NCBI GenBank assembly: GCA_017454105.1
Contig: JAFTDR010000032.1
Span: 1 to 48,230, forward strand
Direction of reading: 5' to 3'
From: Desulfovibrionaceae bacterium
Lineage (GTDB): Bacteria; Desulfobacterota; Desulfovibrionia; Desulfovibrionales; Desulfovibrionaceae
Length of the DNA: 48,230 bases
Shown: positions 25,442-33,503 of the stretch, in pieces
Numbering within the stretch: position 1 is the first letter of the stretch
How the letters are laid out: each line of letters begins with the position of its first letter
Made by a program: the position numbers and the translations under genes
Notes under the pieces: generated by a model
Seen by the model: the letters and a program-made list of their open reading frames with translations, nothing else
Databases searched by the model: none
What the model was told of the DNA's origin: nothing

Positions 25442-25942
25442 ATGGCTGAGCAAAAATGTCCTCTCTGTCAGGAAGTCTTGGTGAGAAGGGCCAGGAAGAA
25501 TGATCCAAATAGCTATTATTTTGCCTGTTCCGGCTACGCGAAAGGCTGTACGTTTGCCTGCGATGACTGCGACGGGGAGCCTTTTTTAAAGACCTGCCCA
25601 GAGTGCGGGAAGATTCTATCCTACAAGATTTCGCGGAAAAACGGCAGGCCCTATGTCGCCTGCTTTAACAAGGATGGGCACGCATCGGGTGAGGTGCTTT
25701 TTTTTCGCGAGGACGGAAGCAGGGATCCTGTTCCAAGCAGCACCTTCTATTGCCCTGAGTGCAAGGGGAAACTTCTCTACCGCGCAGTCCGGCGCGGCGC
25801 GGATGCGGGTAAGAAAAATGTCTTTGTCTGCCCAAATGAGGACGGGCACAGGGACGGGAAGGCCCATTTCTTCGAGGACAAGGATGGGTCTCCCGTCTAT
25901 CCTGTGGAGCAAGCGGTCAGTAGCACAGGAGGACAAGAATAA
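25442..25942 (+). CDS. Protein of three topoisomerase-type zinc fingers
   Basis: 166 aa consisting of little besides three Cys-rich modules: C6/C9/C29/C36 (plus C40/C43), C52/C55/C74/H80, and C104/C107/C130/H136. Each has CP-x-C-x(n)-Y-F/V-x-C-spacing similar to the C-terminal zinc fingers of bacterial topoisomerase I, normally used to bind single-stranded DNA. No topoisomerase catalytic domain is present. ATG 25442 follows AAAAGGAG. Its last 26 nt overlap the end of cbiB on the other strand. Confidence 0.75.
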   Translation: MAEQKCPLCQEVLVRRARKNDPNSYYFACSGYAKGCTFACDDCDGEPFLKTCPECGKILSYKISRKNGRPYVACFNKDGHASGEVLFFREDGSRDPVPSSTFYCPECKGKLLYRAVRRGADAGKKNVFVCPNEDGHRDGKAHFFEDKDGSPVYPVEQAVSSTGGQE

Positions 25943-26918
25943 GCCAGAAAAAAAGCATGCCGAAGAAGCCCGCTCCCCGCATGGCGCAAATGAGGATTGA
26001 GAGGAGAGTTTTGTCCCAGGGGAGGGACTCATGAGCGGGTGGGCCAAGCCAAGGCTTTTCTACGAGTGTACCGAAGTAGACGGAGGGGCCGGCCATGCGG
26101 GCTTTAAGAATCCAGGAGAAGGCGTTCATGGAACAGCCGGAATTTGGGCTTGGCATGCCAAGCGCCTGGCTGTGGACAGTGAGAAATCCAGGCCAGCGTC
26201 CGCGCCAGATGCGTTTCTTGGGGAAAAGGTTGCGAAGCACGCTGTCGTAGAGGCCGACAACAAGAATAGACACGCGGGCTGGGATAAAGGCTGCGCAGTC
26301 ATCCGCCCGCGCGCAGGCCCAGCCGAGATTGCGCCAGGCATCTGTTGTGTAGCCCCACATGGAGTCGCCTGTGCTTATGGCTTTATAGACCCAGAGGCCA
26401 ATTGGCCCTGTGAGCAGAAGCCAGAAAAAAGGGGCCACAAGCGCGTCTGTGAAATTTTCAGTCAAGGTGTCGGCCAGGGTTTTGCGCATGCAGGGCCGAT
26501 CCATTGTGGTTGTCTCGCGGCTCACAAGCCAGGAGAGTTTTTTGCGCGCCTCTGGGAGCGGCTCTTCTTCTATGGCGTTTAGGACAAGACTACCAGTACG
26601 CATAAGAGAGCCCATGGCAAGGCCTGCGTAGGCAAGGTAGAGGGCGGCGATTGGGCCAAGATACTTGGGCAAAAGGAGGAGGCCTGAGACTATGCCTGTT
26701 AGGCCTGCGATGACGGTTACGGCAAAGGCCCCTGCAAGGCGACCCACGATTTTCTTGTGAACCGGTAGCCTGCGCAATCTTTTTTCGAAAAGAGTGTAGA
26801 GGCGGCCAATTGCAACCACAGGATGGGGCCAGGGGAGCTTGGGATCGCCTAGGAGGTAATCAAGGATGAGAGCTACTGGGGCGAGGTACGGCGCGTCAAA
26901 GACAGTGTAGAGCATCAT
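25917..26918 (-). CDS. cbiB: Adenosylcobinamide-phosphate synthase (CbiB/CobD)
   Basis: 333 aa polytopic membrane protein. Attaches aminopropanol phosphate to adenosylcobyric acid in cobalamin synthesis. Hallmarks: ILDYLLGDPKLPWPHPVVAIGRL (N-terminal), LSWLVSRETTTMD, ETLTENFTDALVAPFFW and WPGFLTVHSQALGMPSPNSG with the family's conserved late Asn/Ser. Start chosen at ATG 26918, which overlaps the trmL stop (ATGA); the longer frame begins with TTG at 26924. No other cobalamin gene is nearby. Tail-to-tail overlap with the zinc-finger gene. Confidence 0.9.
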   Translation of the reverse strand: MMLYTVFDAPYLAPVALILDYLLGDPKLPWPHPVVAIGRLYTLFEKRLRRLPVHKKIVGRLAGAFAVTVIAGLTGIVSGLLLLPKYLGPIAALYLAYAGLAMGSLMRTGSLVLNAIEEEPLPEARKKLSWLVSRETTTMDRPCMRKTLADTLTENFTDALVAPFFWLLLTGPIGLWVYKAISTGDSMWGYTTDAWRNLGWACARADDCAAFIPARVSILVVGLYDSVLRNLFPKKRIWRGRWPGFLTVHSQALGMPSPNSGCSMNAFSWILKARMAGPSVYFGTLVEKPWLGPPAHESLPWDKTLLSILICAMRGAGFFGMLFFWLILVLLCY

Positions 26919-27382
26919 AACCAATCCTTGGGGATCCCGACAGAGATCAAAGCCTGATAGAGGACAATGCCCGCACAGGTTGAGAGGTTGATGCTTCTGA
27001 CCCCGCCCTCGCGCATGGGCACGCGGATGTGCAAGGGGGAGAGGGCGAGGATTGTGTCGGGCAGGCCGCGCGTCTCAGGTCCGAAAATTAGGCAATCGGT
27101 CTCAGTAAAGTCAAAGGTGTGGTAGGGCACGCTCTGTGCACGTCTTTTTGAGGAGACCATAATCAGCCGGCCGTGCGGATTCTGCATAAAGTCGGCAAAG
27201 GAGGGCCAGACATCCATGGAGACATTGGGCCAGTAATCGAGACCGGCCCGTTTGAGGTAGCGATTGTCCAGTGAGAAGCCTAAGGGCTCGATGAGGCTTA
27301 GGCGCGTGGCAGTTGCCGCGCACAGACGCGCTATATTGCCCGTGTTTGGCGGAATTTCAGGCTCAAAGAGAACGATCTGCAT
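26915..27382 (-). CDS. trmL: tRNA (cytidine(34)-2'-O)-methyltransferase TrmL
   Basis: 155 aa, standard YibK/TrmL length. A SPOUT-fold enzyme that 2'-O-methylates the wobble base of leucine tRNAs. Motif 1 EPEIPPNTGNIARLCAAT at residues 8-25, LIFGPETRGLP in the knot, and the C-terminal RVPMREGGVRSINLSTCAGIVLYQAL are diagnostic. ATG 27382 lies within the end of the upstream hydantoinase-like gene (20-nt overlap), so all three minus-strand genes are coupled. Confidence 0.95.
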   Translation of the reverse strand: MQIVLFEPEIPPNTGNIARLCAATATRLSLIEPLGFSLDNRYLKRAGLDYWPNVSMDVWPSFADFMQNPHGRLIMVSSKRRAQSVPYHTFDFTETDCLIFGPETRGLPDTILALSPLHIRVPMREGGVRSINLSTCAGIVLYQALISVGIPKDWL

Positions 27383-29054
27383 GAGCTTTTCCCGTAATGC
27401 CCGGCACAACCTGGCAGCTTACGCGGATATCGCGGGAACTTGAGCCGTAGTCGTCAAGGACTGCGAAAATATCCTCCTCAACAACTTCAACAGATGCGTC
27501 CTCGATGCCATTCTCTGTGAGATGATTGGCCAGAAGATCAAGAGCGCGCTTTTTCACACTGTCCAAGGTCGCGCTTCCGGTCAATTTTTCGTGCACGTCG
27601 AGTCGTGGGGCTCGAAGCGTGCGGTGCGCGCTGTCCGCATAGACATCCAGTGTGTCGGTCGGTTTTGTGAGCGCTGCCCCAATGGCATTTGCGACATCCG
27701 CCTCCTCTGGGATTTCGACAGGGAGGGAAAAGCGCTCACAAAGACGATCGCGTAGGCAGTGGGCCGGGCCGCCGACAAGGAAGATGCGCTCAGGGGCCAT
27801 TTTTGTGTAGCTCCTAAGCCCCCGCAGGGTGTAGATTGGACGAGAGTTTACGCGCTCAAGCAAGCTGTGCGCGTTTTCGTATATCGCGTCGAGTGCCATG
27901 GTTATCGCTTTTTGGGCGAGCGTGTGGGGGGAAAGCGCGTGTTTGCTAGCAAGCGCCTCTATGCCTTTTTCAGAGCGCGCGCGATCGCCTGTGTCCCCTG
28001 AGAGGGGGCCTTCGAAATTGAGCGCGTCGAGCAGGGTTGGGGCATCCCCCCCAAAGGCCATGGCATTGCCTAGGCGCTTTGGGCCTGTCTGAACGTTCCC
28101 GTCACAGACGGTGATAAGCGAGTCGCCGCCAATGCCGATAGATATGGAGGCTAAGGCGCGCACAAGCGTTCTGCGGCCACCAATGCGCATGCCGTCGCGG
28201 TCAAGGACAGGGGAGCCGTCGGCAAGTAGCGCTATGTCGGTCGTTGTGCCGCCAACATCGAGGAGAAGGGCGGTTCCCTCTGATTTTGCGAGGGCGAGAA
28301 CGCCCATGACGCTTGCCGCAGGACCTGAGAGTATTGTCTGCACAGGCTCTTTGCGGGCAAGGCCGAGTGGGATTGAGCCGCCGTCTGCTTTAAGGAGGCG
28401 GATCTGGGCTTGTATGCCGCGCAGGCGTAAAACCTCTGTCACAGCATCGAGAAAGGCGTTGTGGACTTTGGAGACCGCGGCATTGTACCAGGCAGTCGCA
28501 ATCCTGCGCGGAAAATTCAGGCGACCTGAGAGCTTGTGGCCTTGGGTCACAGTCATGCCGGCTTCTTCAGCGAGGAGGGCGAGTTTTTTTTCATGATCTG
28601 GATTTCTTGGGGAAAACTTGGAGACGCAGGCAACGGAGTGGACTCCACGTTCCTTCCAGTCGGCAAGAGTTGCGGCAAGTCCCTTTGTGTTTAAAGGAGT
28701 CACTTCAACTCCCCTGTGGTCAAGACCTCCCTGAGCGACTGCGACATAGGAGCCCAAGGCAAAGCGCTCTGGAGCAAGACCAGGGCCTGCTGCGAGGAGT
28801 AGGCCCACAGGATCGAGACGGCCCTGGACGATGGCGTTTACGGCAAGCGTTGTGCCGAGGGTCACTTGGGATACGGAGCTAAGATCCGCTGAGAGGGCGT
28901 CGAGTACCGCGTTCACAGAGGAGGGGAGATCGTCGTGGCGGGTTTGGACTTTTGCTTTTGCCAGGATTTCGTTTTTTTCTTTTCCGTTTCTGATGAGAAC
29001 CGCGTCTGTGTGGGTTCCTCCGGCGTCGATTCCAAGGAGCATACGTTCTGTCAT
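27363..29054 (-). CDS. Hydantoinase/oxoprolinase family protein (HyuA-like)
   Basis: 563 aa. ATPase of the actin-like fold: LLGIDAGGTHTDAVLI at the N-terminus (phosphate 1), LLLDVGGTTTDIALLADG in the middle (phosphate 2) and IFLVGGPA near residue 430 (adenosine motif). The N-terminal Hydant_A_N and Hydantoinase_A domains are both present. Family members hydrolyse 5-oxoproline or hydantoins with ATP; no HyuB partner is visible, so the substrate is unknown. First gene of the operon with trmL and cbiB. ATG 29054 with a GAGG ribosome site. Confidence 0.88.
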   Translation of the reverse strand: MTERMLLGIDAGGTHTDAVLIRNGKEKNEILAKAKVQTRHDDLPSSVNAVLDALSADLSSVSQVTLGTTLAVNAIVQGRLDPVGLLLAAGPGLAPERFALGSYVAVAQGGLDHRGVEVTPLNTKGLAATLADWKERGVHSVACVSKFSPRNPDHEKKLALLAEEAGMTVTQGHKLSGRLNFPRRIATAWYNAAVSKVHNAFLDAVTEVLRLRGIQAQIRLLKADGGSIPLGLARKEPVQTILSGPAASVMGVLALAKSEGTALLLDVGGTTTDIALLADGSPVLDRDGMRIGGRRTLVRALASISIGIGGDSLITVCDGNVQTGPKRLGNAMAFGGDAPTLLDALNFEGPLSGDTGDRARSEKGIEALASKHALSPHTLAQKAITMALDAIYENAHSLLERVNSRPIYTLRGLRSYTKMAPERIFLVGGPAHCLRDRLCERFSLPVEIPEEADVANAIGAALTKPTDTLDVYADSAHRTLRAPRLDVHEKLTGSATLDSVKKRALDLLANHLTENGIEDASVEVVEEDIFAVLDDYGSSSRDIRVSCQVVPGITGKAHADRSL

Positions 29055-29185
29055 ACTTGCCTCAAAATGTTTGCCCGCAGGCTCTTAGGGGCAGACTTGC
29101 CAGTGGGCGTGATTTTCAGTAAAAATTCCGCTGTAGATATCAGGCTGCTTTTGTGAGCAGTTTTTTTATGGGTAAGGAGTTTGTC

Positions 29186-30106
29186 ATGCAGACGACGGAA
29201 TTTATTTGGTTTGATGGAAAACTTGTTCCATGGAACGAGGCGCAGGTGCATGTGTTGACCCACGCGCTGCATTACGGGAGCGCCGTTTTTGAGGGTATAC
29301 GCGCCTACGCGCGGACAGGCGGCGGCTCGGCGGTTTTTCGCCTAAAGGACCATGTGCAGCGCCTCTTAAACTCAGCGAAGATCATAGGCATAACCATTCC
29401 CTACACGCTCGATGTCCTCTCAGAGGCTATACTGCAAACACTTAAAGCCAACAAGATGCCAGACGCCTATATCCGCCCCCTCTCCTTTGTCGGCTACGGC
29501 GAGATGGGCGTCTATCCCGGCGCAAATCCTGTGCAGACAATTATCGCTGCGTGGCCATGGGGCGCCTATCTGGGACCAGAGGCGCTTGAGCGCGGCATCC
29601 GCGTAAAAACAAGCTCCTTTGCCCGGAGCCATGTCAATACCTCCATGTCCAAGGCTAAGGCGGCCGGCAATTACATCAACTCGATTTTAGCGAAGATCGA
29701 GGCGCGCGACGACGGCTACGATGAGGCCGTTATGCTCGACACAAACGGCTTTGTGAGTGAAGCGACCGGCGAAAACATCTTTATTGTGCGCGACGGGATT
29801 TTGAAGACAACACCTTGGACCTCAATCTTGGGCGGGATTACGCGCGATAGTGTTCTTAAGCTCGCCTGTGATCTCGGCTACACGGTGCTTGAGCAGCAGT
29901 TCACGCGCGATGAATTCTACATTGCCGACGAGGCTTTCTTCACCGGAACAGCCGCAGAAATCACTCCCATCCGCGAACTCGACCACCGTCAGATAGGCGC
30001 AGGACAGGCTGGTCCGATCACAAAGCATCTGCAGAAGGAATTTTTCAAAATCGTGCAGGGCGAAAATTCACACTACGCGGACTGGCTCACTCCGTACACA
30101 CTGTAG
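29186..30106 (+). CDS. ilvE: Branched-chain amino acid aminotransferase
   Basis: 306 aa fold-type IV PLP enzyme that performs the last step of valine, leucine and isoleucine synthesis. IWFDGKLVPWNEAQVHVLTHALHYGSAVFEGIRAY at the N-terminus, catalytic lysine K158 in SKAKAAGNY, EATGENIFIV and FFTGTAAEITPI are typical of class-I IlvE proteins. ATG 29186 follows TAAGGAG at a good distance; the open frame extends upstream without homology. Divergent from the hydantoinase-like gene and 4 nt before dnaX. Confidence 0.95.
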   Translation: MQTTEFIWFDGKLVPWNEAQVHVLTHALHYGSAVFEGIRAYARTGGGSAVFRLKDHVQRLLNSAKIIGITIPYTLDVLSEAILQTLKANKMPDAYIRPLSFVGYGEMGVYPGANPVQTIIAAWPWGAYLGPEALERGIRVKTSSFARSHVNTSMSKAKAAGNYINSILAKIEARDDGYDEAVMLDTNGFVSEATGENIFIVRDGILKTTPWTSILGGITRDSVLKLACDLGYTVLEQQFTRDEFYIADEAFFTGTAAEITPIRELDHRQIGAGQAGPITKHLQKEFFKIVQGENSHYADWLTPYTL

Positions 30107-30110
30107 CGAC

Positions 30111-31928
30111 GTGAACGAAGGAAAAAAACTCTCTCTTGCCGCCCGGTACCGTCCCCAGACCTTTCAGGATGTTGCCGGACAGGATATGGTCAAGGCCGTT
30201 TTGTCCAGGGCCTGCGCCGAGGACAGGCCGGCCTGTGCCTATCTCTTTAGCGGCACACGCGGCGTGGGCAAGACAACAGTCGCCCGCATCTTCGCAAAGG
30301 CCTTAAACTGCGCCCACGCCCCAGTTGCTGAGCCCTGCAATGAGTGCGCGCAGTGCCGAAAGATTATGCAGGGCAACCACGTCGATGTGGTCGAGATAGA
30401 CGGCGCCTCGAACAATAGCGTTGAGGATGTTCGGACACTCAGGGAAACAGTCGGCTACGCGCCCATGGAGGGCCGGTACAAGGTCTTTATCATCGACGAG
30501 GCGCATATGCTCACAAGCAGCGCCTTCAACGCCCTCTTAAAAACCCTTGAGGAGCCACCGCCGCATGTTGTCTTCATCATGGCGACAACTGAGGCGCACA
30601 AGTTTCCCGTGACTATCGTGAGCCGATGCCAGCATTTTACGTTCAGGCATCTGAACGAGGAGGAACTCTCAGCCCATCTTAAGACCATTTTGGGCAAGGA
30701 AGGCTTGACCTACGAGGAGGACGCAATCCACCTTATAGCCCGCAGGGCGCAGGGGAGTGTGCGCGACAGCATGTCGCTCTTAGACCAGACTTTGGCCCTT
30801 GGCAACGACACGCTCACCGTTTCTGTGACGCGCGATGTCTTAGGCCTTGCCGGTCAGGAATTCTTTGAGGCGCTTTTTTCGGCCATGACTGAGAGCGATT
30901 GCACCCAGGTCGTCACCCTGACCCAGACGATACTGCGCCGCGGCGTGGACATTGGCTTCTTTCTGCGCGAACTTGCAGGCTACTTCCGCAATCTCTTCCT
31001 GCTTAAGCAGGGGGGATCGGGCATAGCCAAGGTGCTTGGGCTCACCCCTGGCGAGACGGCCTTACTTGAGCCGCTTGCCAAAAACTTCCCAGTCGCCCAC
31101 CTCCACGCGGCCTGGCAGCTTGTGCTTGATTCGCACAGAAGCGTTGTGCAGAGTACAGAGCCCGCTTCAAGTCTTGAGCTTCTTCTCTTAAACGTGACGC
31201 TTCTCCCCCGCCTCTTCCCTATCGAGGGCGCGCCATTGCCTGAGGCGCCGCTTGCGCGCGGGGGAGAGCCTGTGCGAGCGGCCCGATCGCAGATTCCTCA
31301 AGCGCAGATCCCTCAAGCCCAGATCTCTCCGAACCAGATCCCACAGGCCCAGATCCCACAGGCGCAAATACCTCAGACCAAGACACCGCCTGCGGGAGCC
31401 CGGGACATGCGACCGAAAGCCTTTGAGGTCAAGTCTGCGCCAAGAGAGCAAAAGACTCTCTCGCGTGCGCCACAAGGCGGGCTGGGCTATGAGGCGGCAT
31501 CCATTGTTGTGCCGCGCGAGACAAAGGATGCGGGTGAGGGCGAGGATGCGGACGAAGGCCCTCCTGAAAGCCCTGTTGTACCCGATTTTGACTGGTACTC
31601 TTTTTGCGAGTATGCGCACGCAGCCGGGACAGAGAGCCTGCCTTTTGCAGAGCGCGATCTGCGCGGGCTTGCGACAGTTATGAGCGGGCCTGTCATTTCC
31701 GTGCGTCCTGTCAGCCGTTTTCAGGCTGACAGGCTTGCGGAATGCAAGGGGAAGCTTGAGGCTCTTCTGCGCGCCTATCGCAAAAGCGATGCGCTTGTCG
31801 TCGAGATTCTTGAGCCTGAGCAGAAGGAGTCGCAGCAGGAGCTGACCGAGTCCTTGCGTACCAGAAGCGAGCTGGCCTCCATTTTTTCTGTTCTCGATGT
31901 TGTTGTTGAGCAGTGCAGAAAACGCTGA
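30111..31928 (+). CDS. dnaX: DNA polymerase III subunit gamma/tau
   Basis: 605 aa, clamp-loader ATPase of the replisome. Walker A GTRGVGKT (48-55), zinc ligands C67, C76, C79, C82, Walker B IIDEAH (127-132), sensor 1 ATTEAHK and SRC arginine finger near 171. Residues about 393-425 are a run of QIPQA pentapeptides linking the conserved core to a tau-like tail. GTG start 30111, 4 nt after ilvE. I saw no obvious gamma frameshift signal and did not test for one. Confidence 0.95.
   Translation: MNEGKKLSLAARYRPQTFQDVAGQDMVKAVLSRACAEDRPACAYLFSGTRGVGKTTVARIFAKALNCAHAPVAEPCNECAQCRKIMQGNHVDVVEIDGASNNSVEDVRTLRETVGYAPMEGRYKVFIIDEAHMLTSSAFNALLKTLEEPPPHVVFIMATTEAHKFPVTIVSRCQHFTFRHLNEEELSAHLKTILGKEGLTYEEDAIHLIARRAQGSVRDSMSLLDQTLALGNDTLTVSVTRDVLGLAGQEFFEALFSAMTESDCTQVVTLTQTILRRGVDIGFFLRELAGYFRNLFLLKQGGSGIAKVLGLTPGETALLEPLAKNFPVAHLHAAWQLVLDSHRSVVQSTEPASSLELLLLNVTLLPRLFPIEGAPLPEAPLARGGEPVRAARSQIPQAQIPQAQISPNQIPQAQIPQAQIPQTKTPPAGARDMRPKAFEVKSAPREQKTLSRAPQGGLGYEAASIVVPRETKDAGEGEDADEGPPESPVVPDFDWYSFCEYAHAAGTESLPFAERDLRGLATVMSGPVISVRPVSRFQADRLAECKGKLEALLRAYRKSDALVVEILEPEQKESQQELTESLRTRSELASIFSVLDVVVEQCRKR
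31287..31385 (+). repeat. 15-bp tandem repeat in dnaX linker
   Basis: Imperfect units encoding Gln-Ile-Pro-Gln-Ala, six copies with one variant (ISPNQ). A low-complexity, likely length-variable linker. Confidence 0.7.
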
Positions 31929-32240
31929 CTTGTAGCCTCAGTCTCCAAAGGTCCGCGCTGTACACAAACTTTTGCGACAGAGTGTTGCCCACCCGCTGCG
32001 CTTGGCTTTTCTTGCGTGGTCGTACGAGTCTTACAATGGCTCACGAAGTTTTTTCGTGCGATTTTCGCCTTTTGCGAGCAAGAGTCCGTCTTGCGTGCGT
32101 TTCAACCGTACCAGCGTATGCTGAGTTATTGAGTATACAGTTCAGGTCTCTTGTCGAAACTGCCTGGCAGTTTTGACAACAATGTCAAGATACTTTTTTA
32201 CAGTTCCTCACAGACGTGAGCATTCGGGGTATTGAGCAGT
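31929..32240. other. Intergenic region between dnaX and ybaB
   Basis: No gene. Contains TTGACA-ACAA-TGTCAA (32173-32188), a 6-bp inverted repeat whose left half could serve as a -35 element; no good -10 at ideal spacing. Confidence 0.4.
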
Positions 32241-32552
32241 ATGGTAAATAAGAACGATATCCTGCGCCAGGCAAAGGTGATGCAGCATAAGATTGAAAAG
32301 ATGCAGGAAGAACTCGCCGAGAAATCTTTTGAGGCCTCAAGCGGCGGGGGCATGGTCAAAGCGGTTGTGAGCGGCAACCATCAGCTTGTGAGCCTGACCA
32401 TTGAGCCGAAGGTGGTCCAGGACGGCGATGTCGAAATGCTTCAGGATCTTATTGTGGCCGCTGTGAACGAGGCCCACCGCATTGCGCAGGAGACAATGGA
32501 GCGCGAAGTCGCCTCGCTTTCCGGCAATTTCAAGCTGCCGGGAATCTTTTAG
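32241..32552 (+). CDS. ybaB: YbaB/EbfC nucleoid-associated protein
   Basis: 103 aa, typical length. Dimeric DNA-binding protein, commonly encoded between dnaX and recR. KVMQHKIEKMQEELAEKSFEASSGGGMVKAVVSGNHQLVSLTI is the core signature, with the helical C-terminus ending SGNFKLPGIF. ATG 32241 chosen; a TTG at 32232 is possible. Separated from dnaX by about 300 nt, from recR by 29 nt. Confidence 0.93.
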   Translation: MVNKNDILRQAKVMQHKIEKMQEELAEKSFEASSGGGMVKAVVSGNHQLVSLTIEPKVVQDGDVEMLQDLIVAAVNEAHRIAQETMEREVASLSGNFKLPGIF

Positions 32553-32581
32553 CTGCATGGCGCCGGATAAGGAGCGATAGC

Positions 32582-33196
32582 ATGGCGGATGAACGTATCC
32601 CAGAGGTCTTAGCCTCCCTTGTCAACCAGCTTGCGCAATTGCCCGGTTTCGGCCCAAAATCCGCGATGCGCGCGGCAATGAAGTTGCTTGAGTGGCCAAG
32701 GGAGAAGACAGAGCAGCTTGGCAAGAGCATTGTTGAATTACGGGAGCGTCTGACCCTCTGTTCCCGCTGTTTCGGCCTATCAGAGCAGGATCCCTGCCGC
32801 ATCTGCGCCGATCCCGCGCGGGGTCGGGAGTCGCTCTGCGTTGTGCCTGAGTGGGACAGCATGCTGACCTTGGATCGGGGGGCCTTTTATCATGGCCAGT
32901 ACTTTGTGCTGGGCGGCCTTTTAGGACCTCTGGAAAAAAACGATACGGCGCGGATTCGGACGGAGCGTCTCTTAGCCCGCCTGGGCGAGGGGGAGGTCAC
33001 AGAGCTTATCCTGGCCCTTGGCGCGACGACGGATGCGGAGACGACGGGGGCGTGGCTTGTTCAAAGCGTAAAGCAGCACTATCCCAATGTCCGCATAACC
33101 AGGCTCGCCCAGGGTATCCCCCTTGGCGCTGAGGTAAAATACATGGATCAAGAGACTCTGCGGCAGTCTCTGCGCTACCGCCAGGAGCTGTCATAA
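32582..33196 (+). CDS. recR: Recombination protein RecR
   Basis: 204 aa. With RecO loads RecA on gapped DNA. Helix-hairpin-helix LPGFGPKSA (20-28), zinc finger C60/C63/C72/C75, Toprim-like domain beginning CVVPEWDSM, ALGATTDAETTGAWL, and the C-terminal RLAQGIPLGAEVKYMDQETLRQSLRYR. A strong terminator follows. Confidence 0.96.
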   Translation: MADERIPEVLASLVNQLAQLPGFGPKSAMRAAMKLLEWPREKTEQLGKSIVELRERLTLCSRCFGLSEQDPCRICADPARGRESLCVVPEWDSMLTLDRGAFYHGQYFVLGGLLGPLEKNDTARIRTERLLARLGEGEVTELILALGATTDAETTGAWLVQSVKQHYPNVRITRLAQGIPLGAEVKYMDQETLRQSLRYRQELS

Positions 33197-33201
33197 GTTC
33201 T

Positions 33202-33227
33202 CGCCCCGGTTCCGGGGCGTTTTTTTT
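33202..33227 (+). terminator. Terminator after recR
   Basis: 7-bp stem CGCCCCG/CGGGGCG, loop GTTC, eight T. Confidence 0.93.
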
Positions 33228-33260
33228 GTGGGGAAAAGCCGCACGGGAAGCGCTTTTTTG

Positions 33261-33279
33261 TACAAAGAGCCTCTTTGTA
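33261..33279. promoter_or_regulatory. Inverted repeat upstream of dnaK
   Basis: TACAAAGAG-C-CTCTTTGTA, a perfect 9-bp inverted repeat with T-run on the left and A-run on the right. Candidate operator, or bidirectional terminator-like element. Confidence 0.45.
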
Positions 33280-33301
33280 AAAAAAAATTGCGCAAAAAGT
33301 C

Positions 33302-33329
33302 TGGACAGACGAAAACTCTGTCTTACTTT
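33302..33329 (+). promoter_or_regulatory. Candidate dnaK promoter
   Basis: TGGACA (33302-33307), 16 nt, TACTTT (33324-33329). No CIRCE element was seen. The leader of about 165 nt contains repeats of TCAATTGAGAA spaced 12-13 nt (33424-33462). Confidence 0.5.
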
Positions 33330-33503
33330 ACAATTGTGGAGGGTGTGCGTCTCTCTTTTTGCAAACACTAAGGAGCCCCCTTCCGTTTGAGAGGCGCGCG
33401 AGGGCGCCTGCAAAACGACTATGCCAATTGAGAAGTCAATTGAGAATGTCAATAAACGAGAGAAAAAAACTGACTGCGCACGCAGTTGCAATTTGGAGGA
33501 GAC

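Noticed and set aside
25101..25449. Short frames between the 14-bp inverted repeats
   Set aside because: No ribosome site, no recognisable domain and unusual composition; probably chance.
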